Below are positions 60,706 through 64,000 of a stretch of 64,000 bases of DNA, one piece after another. Position 1 is the stretch's first letter. The number at the start of each line of letters is the position of its first letter. Origin of the DNA: Loxodes magnus (taxonomy: Eukaryota; Ciliophora; Karyorelictea; Loxodida; Loxodidae); the NCBI GenBank assembly GCA_946699065.1, contig CAMPDV010000503.1:79501-143500 (forward strand), read 5' to 3'. A model generated the notes under the pieces. That model worked only from the letters and a program-made list of their open reading frames with translations, had not been told where the DNA came from and ran no database searches. Made by a program: the position numbers and the translations under genes.

Positions 60706-62880
60706 TATTTATATAGAAAAATAGAGATAAATTAACCAAATTAAATGAGATAAACTTAGATTATATAAATTTATTTTATTGTATAATTGTCAACTTTTTT
60801 TCATATTCATGTTTTTAAAGAATTAAATAAATTAATTATGTAGTTTAATTAATTTAATCTCAAATACATTTTTTAATTACTAAAAGATTTATTTTTACAT
60901 AAAAATATGTAGTCGATAGATGCTAAAATTTGATAAAATAAAGATTTAAACAAACTTTGGTAAATTAATATAGATATTTAACTTATAGAAAAATGATTAT
61001 GTTTTTTGTTTATTTATTTAATAATTAAAAATATAATTTTCATATTTTTGTAAAAATTTAAATTTAAATAAGTTATTTGTTTAAATATTTTATCTTATAT
61101 TCATTTATTATACATTATTTATTTTAATTCAGCAGAACCAATCCCACAACTCAGATTTACTAAAATTTTGGCATCAGGAAATACCCTATGGGCGAAGAAC
61201 TGAACAATAATTTTGATAGAAGCTAAGAGAAGACAAAACTGAAAAGACATCAAGTAGTGTTAATGTTGAAAGATGCCAGATACTAAGATTAAGGTAGCAT
61301 TCTGATCACAGTCCTATATAAGACAAGACTCGCAAGGGAATGCAAACACTTCAGTAATAATTTTTTTAAGTTTAAAAACTTGATTAAAGAGTTATACACC
61401 ATTGAAATGTTATGTGGTTCATAATTTTTTTAATTTTAATTTATAACCTTTTTGATTTAAAAAATAATTTAGATTAATTTTTCTTGTTTTAATTATTAAA
61501 AAATAAAAAAATATAATTAAATCTATTCTACTATTCTTCAATTCCTTATTTAATTTTTTCGAATATTTTAATCCAATAAATCTACATTAAACTCAGACAA
61601 TTGATTTATGATTTGAAAAAATGAAATTTAATTTATTCTAATTAATATTAAAAGTTTTAATTAATTAGTTGTTTTGAAGCATTTTATTCATAATTTAATT
61701 TCTTATTAATTAAAATATTATTGCATTTACATTTATTTCATTTAGTTTATTACAGAAATTTTTTATTTAACCTATATCTTTTGCTTTAAAACCTGATTTT
61801 TTGATAAATTAAATAAAATGATTTTAATTTTTTGAAAATGCTTAAAGTTGGTAGTTAAAACTTGCATTTACGATAAGTTTAAATGAGTAAATTTAGTTTT
61901 GATATATGATTTGATATATTAAATAATGAAATTTGATTGATATAAAACTGAAATTAGTTTTGTTAATTTGAATAAAAAGAAAATTTATAAGATTTTAAAT
62001 TAAATTCTTATACAAATATAGTTTCCTTTATACTTACTTTATAATATTTCTTTTTATATTTAATATAAAATTAATATATTTTAGAAATTTTGCAACTTAT
62101 TTTAACTATCTTTTAGTTAGAAATATTTGATTAAAAAATTGGAATAACGTTAATTTTATGAATGAATATGATTTATTTTGAGTTTATCAAAGTTAAATTT
62201 TATTTTTGATAGTTAAGATAAAAAACTTTAATTAAATAAAATATTCTATTTGACAAAAAAGTAATCTAATATTATCCAAAATTTATAATTATTTGAATAT
62301 AGTATTTTTATAAAATATTTAATAATCTTTTTTACTATAAATATTGTAAAAATAATTTTATTCTTTTTGCTTACATTTTTTTACTAAAGAAAATATAAAT
62401 GCTTAGAAACATATGAAACTATCAATTTTTAAGTTAAAAATGTTTGAAAATATATTTAAAAATTAATTATTATTTATTTGATAAATAAGGATTATATTGT
62501 AAACGATTAATTGTACTTTCTGTTTGTGGTTCTTTTATTTGATACTTATCATCAATTTCTTATTTTATTTTTATATCAGCTATTTTATAATTTATTGCTT
62601 ACTTTAAATAATAAAATTATTTTATACTTTAATCACTATAGGAGAATGACTGAATATAATAGCAAATTAAACTTTAATTTTAAGACAATAGCGAACTATA
62701 CTATAAATTGTTTACTTAATAATGATATTATAATTATATATTGCTCATTAACTTTTAATAATTATATATTATAATTACGTTTATTTAGATTTATACTTAC
62801 TTTATTTTAGATTTATTTGCATTTATCATTTAAATACTAATTATTTTTAAATTACCACATATTTTTATACTAACTGCTCA
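60706..62880. other. AT-rich intergenic; a weak element end near 61400
   Basis: No gene recognised. At 61130-61450 there is a GC-richer patch ending in ACCATTGAAATGTTATGTGG, a weak match to the GTGCGCAGCT family end. The remainder is A/T runs. Confidence 0.4.
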
Positions 62881-62899
62881 TTTTAAACATCATTTTTCC

Positions 62900-63776
62900 T
62901 TTTTACATTCTTAAAATCATCAAAAATCAAAGAACCTCTCAAGAAAGCTTTTTTCCAGCTATAGATAAAAGAGCAAAAATCAGATACTTCTAATTCTTCA
63001 TCCATCACGTCTTCTTTAATAAAATAATAATCTTCTTAATCTTAATAACCTCCAATAGTTGAAAATTTAAGAAAATCTTAAATAATATAAGAACTAAAAT
63101 AAGCATAAGCAGAATAAAACTAATAATCAAATATTTACTTTCTTCCTAAACCGAGAACAAGTAACTATAGGAAATAAGAAAATCCAAAAAAGATGCAAAA
63201 ACAGACAAATGAAGAATAATTATTAATTGAAAGTCTTTTGAAATATGTACTATGTAAGAAGAAGTAAAAATATTAAGATAAGAAAACAAAAAGTTATTAG
63301 AAAAATAAGAAATCGAAGTTTAGCCACTTGGACAAAAAAGAATAGAGTCTCTAATCTAAGAAATAAAAATGGAAGTAGAAGAAGATAGGCAAAAAGAACC
63401 AACCAATATTAGAAGAATTTCTCAAGAGATGTTACCTGTGCCAATCAAGATTCCATAGATTCAAGAGTTGCAAGATATACAAGGAAAAGATGAAGAGAAA
63501 CAGCGAAGAAGTCTGAAGAGAATTAACAAAAATTATCGTGACGATAGAAGGAAGAATTTACAGAAGAAGAATTTTTTATTCGAGTTCCAGAACTCCGAAA
63601 AAACTGGATGGCCCGAACTTTTATTTTAAGGATCCAGGAGCGATCACTGGATGTCAATTTGCTTTCTTGAAAAATTTCCTATAAATTCCGTATTCATTAC
63701 TCAAATTTATAGTTTCCTCACACGATATCAACTAGGTCCAGATTTCATTAAAATTTTAATCCTTAACTATCTTTGA
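62900..63776 (+). CDS. Second gag-like gene with canonical CCHC zinc knuckle and downstream frame
   Basis: One frame, open upstream of ATG 63193 (MQKQTNEEQLLIESLLKYVL), ends at TGA 63514 and carries CYLCQSRFHRFKSC, a canonical C-x2-C-x4-H-x4-C zinc knuckle, in a Lys-rich context. A second frame overlaps it (IRRISQEMLPVPIKIPQIQE) and continues through KRINKNYRDDRRKNL and FQNSEKTGWPELLFQGS to TGA 63774. The arrangement of gag-like frame then overlapping frame parallels 59706-60570, suggesting a two-frame element protein or a shared indel. No polymerase is visible. Confidence 0.45.
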
Positions 63777-64000
63777 AGTTTTCTTTACTTAGGTCGAACA
63801 TTAATCCATCTACTGTTTTTCCTTAGTTACCTATTAGTCTGCCTCTTAATCTCAGCGTTTTCTGCCATAGGTAATGTTTAAATTTCATAAACTGTAACTC
63901 GTGTTCTAGCATCTCATTTTACACTTAGAAAGGGGTATCTATGATTGCTCGTAAAGGTCTTCTCTATATTATTTCTAATTGCTCCATCACTTATTTTTCT
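63745..64000 (-). CDS. C-terminal end of a LINE-type protein (partial at window edge)
   Basis: Minus-strand frame entering from beyond 64000 and ending at TGA 63745. It reads EQLEIIQRRPLRAIIDTPFQ then NEMLEHELQFMKFKHYLW, the pattern found after the reverse transcriptase of many non-LTR elements (IQRRALRAIL..., N..L..EL). TVDGLMFDLSKENFKDS follows, shared with 15690-16710. It overlaps the end of the gag-like gene on the other strand, so the two elements are nested or abutting. Confidence 0.5.

Noticed and set aside
1-64000. tRNA, rRNA or telomere/chromosome-breakage sequences
   Set aside because: I scanned for cloverleaf-like GC blocks, GGGGTT-type telomeric repeats and the Tetrahymena 15-nt breakage sequence and saw none. 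A proper covariance-model search was not possible.

Overview
This window is ciliate nuclear DNA, roughly 80% A+T. TAA and TAG occur throughout every recognisable coding sequence and must be read as Gln, which is why only very short reading frames appear under the standard code. In at least six long frames TGA also falls where Trp fits (about 30 cases, mixed with TGG), while TGA still looks like the terminator at gene ends. That pattern (UAR = Gln, UGA = Trp or stop by context) is known from karyorelictean ciliates and Condylostoma. Introns of 16-30 nt also fit a short-intron ciliate. A Tetrahymena-type germline with decayed genes is the alternative. Several genes carry single-base frame breaks in A/T homopolymers, which look like assembly errors rather than decay.

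The most striking content is a pair of paralogous genes at 24.7-27.8 kb and 36.7-38.7 kb. Each encodes an N-terminal RING finger and a ubiquitin-like domain (a coiled coil lies between them in the second gene) in one ordinary first exon. The rest of each protein is shredded into single-codon (3-nt) exons separated by tiny GT..AG introns. The triplets between successive AG and GT join in a constant phase 1 into protein-like tails, and the two tails resemble each other although their introns are unrelated in sequence. In the first gene, 58 introns of 24 nt repeat with exact 27-nt spacing and encode a split-codon poly-Gln tract. In the second, 16 nearly identical introns (15 of 29 nt, one of 35 nt) separate mostly different codons.

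Layout: 0-2.4 kb, the end of a 1.5-kb direct repeat (second copy 52.0-53.5 kb, ARM-like coding relic) and an inverted copy of a zinc-knuckle gag-like gene (other copy 59.7-60.5 kb); 7.8-9.7 kb, F-box/LRR gene; 11.2-14.5 kb, an inverted pair of about 390-nt elements around a coiled-coil gene; 15.7-16.7 kb, the 3' part of a LINE-type retrotransposon; 19-24 kb, two unknown genes, with a further weakly supported frame at 20.8-21.1 kb; 24.7-27.8 kb, microexon gene 1; 29.3-29.8 kb, a small unknown gene; 31.4-33.7 kb, repeat elements; 34-36.4 kb, a beta-helix surface-type protein; 36.7-38.7 kb, microexon gene 2; 38.7-46.7 kb, an AT-rich desert; 47.8-50.8 kb, a HEAT-NACHT NTPase; 54.1-55.7 and 56.4-57.7 kb, two long unknown genes; 62.9-64 kb, a second gag-like gene and another LINE end.

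No rRNA, tRNA, CRISPR or bacterial features were seen. All translations were done by eye; intron boundaries and frame corrections are predictions.
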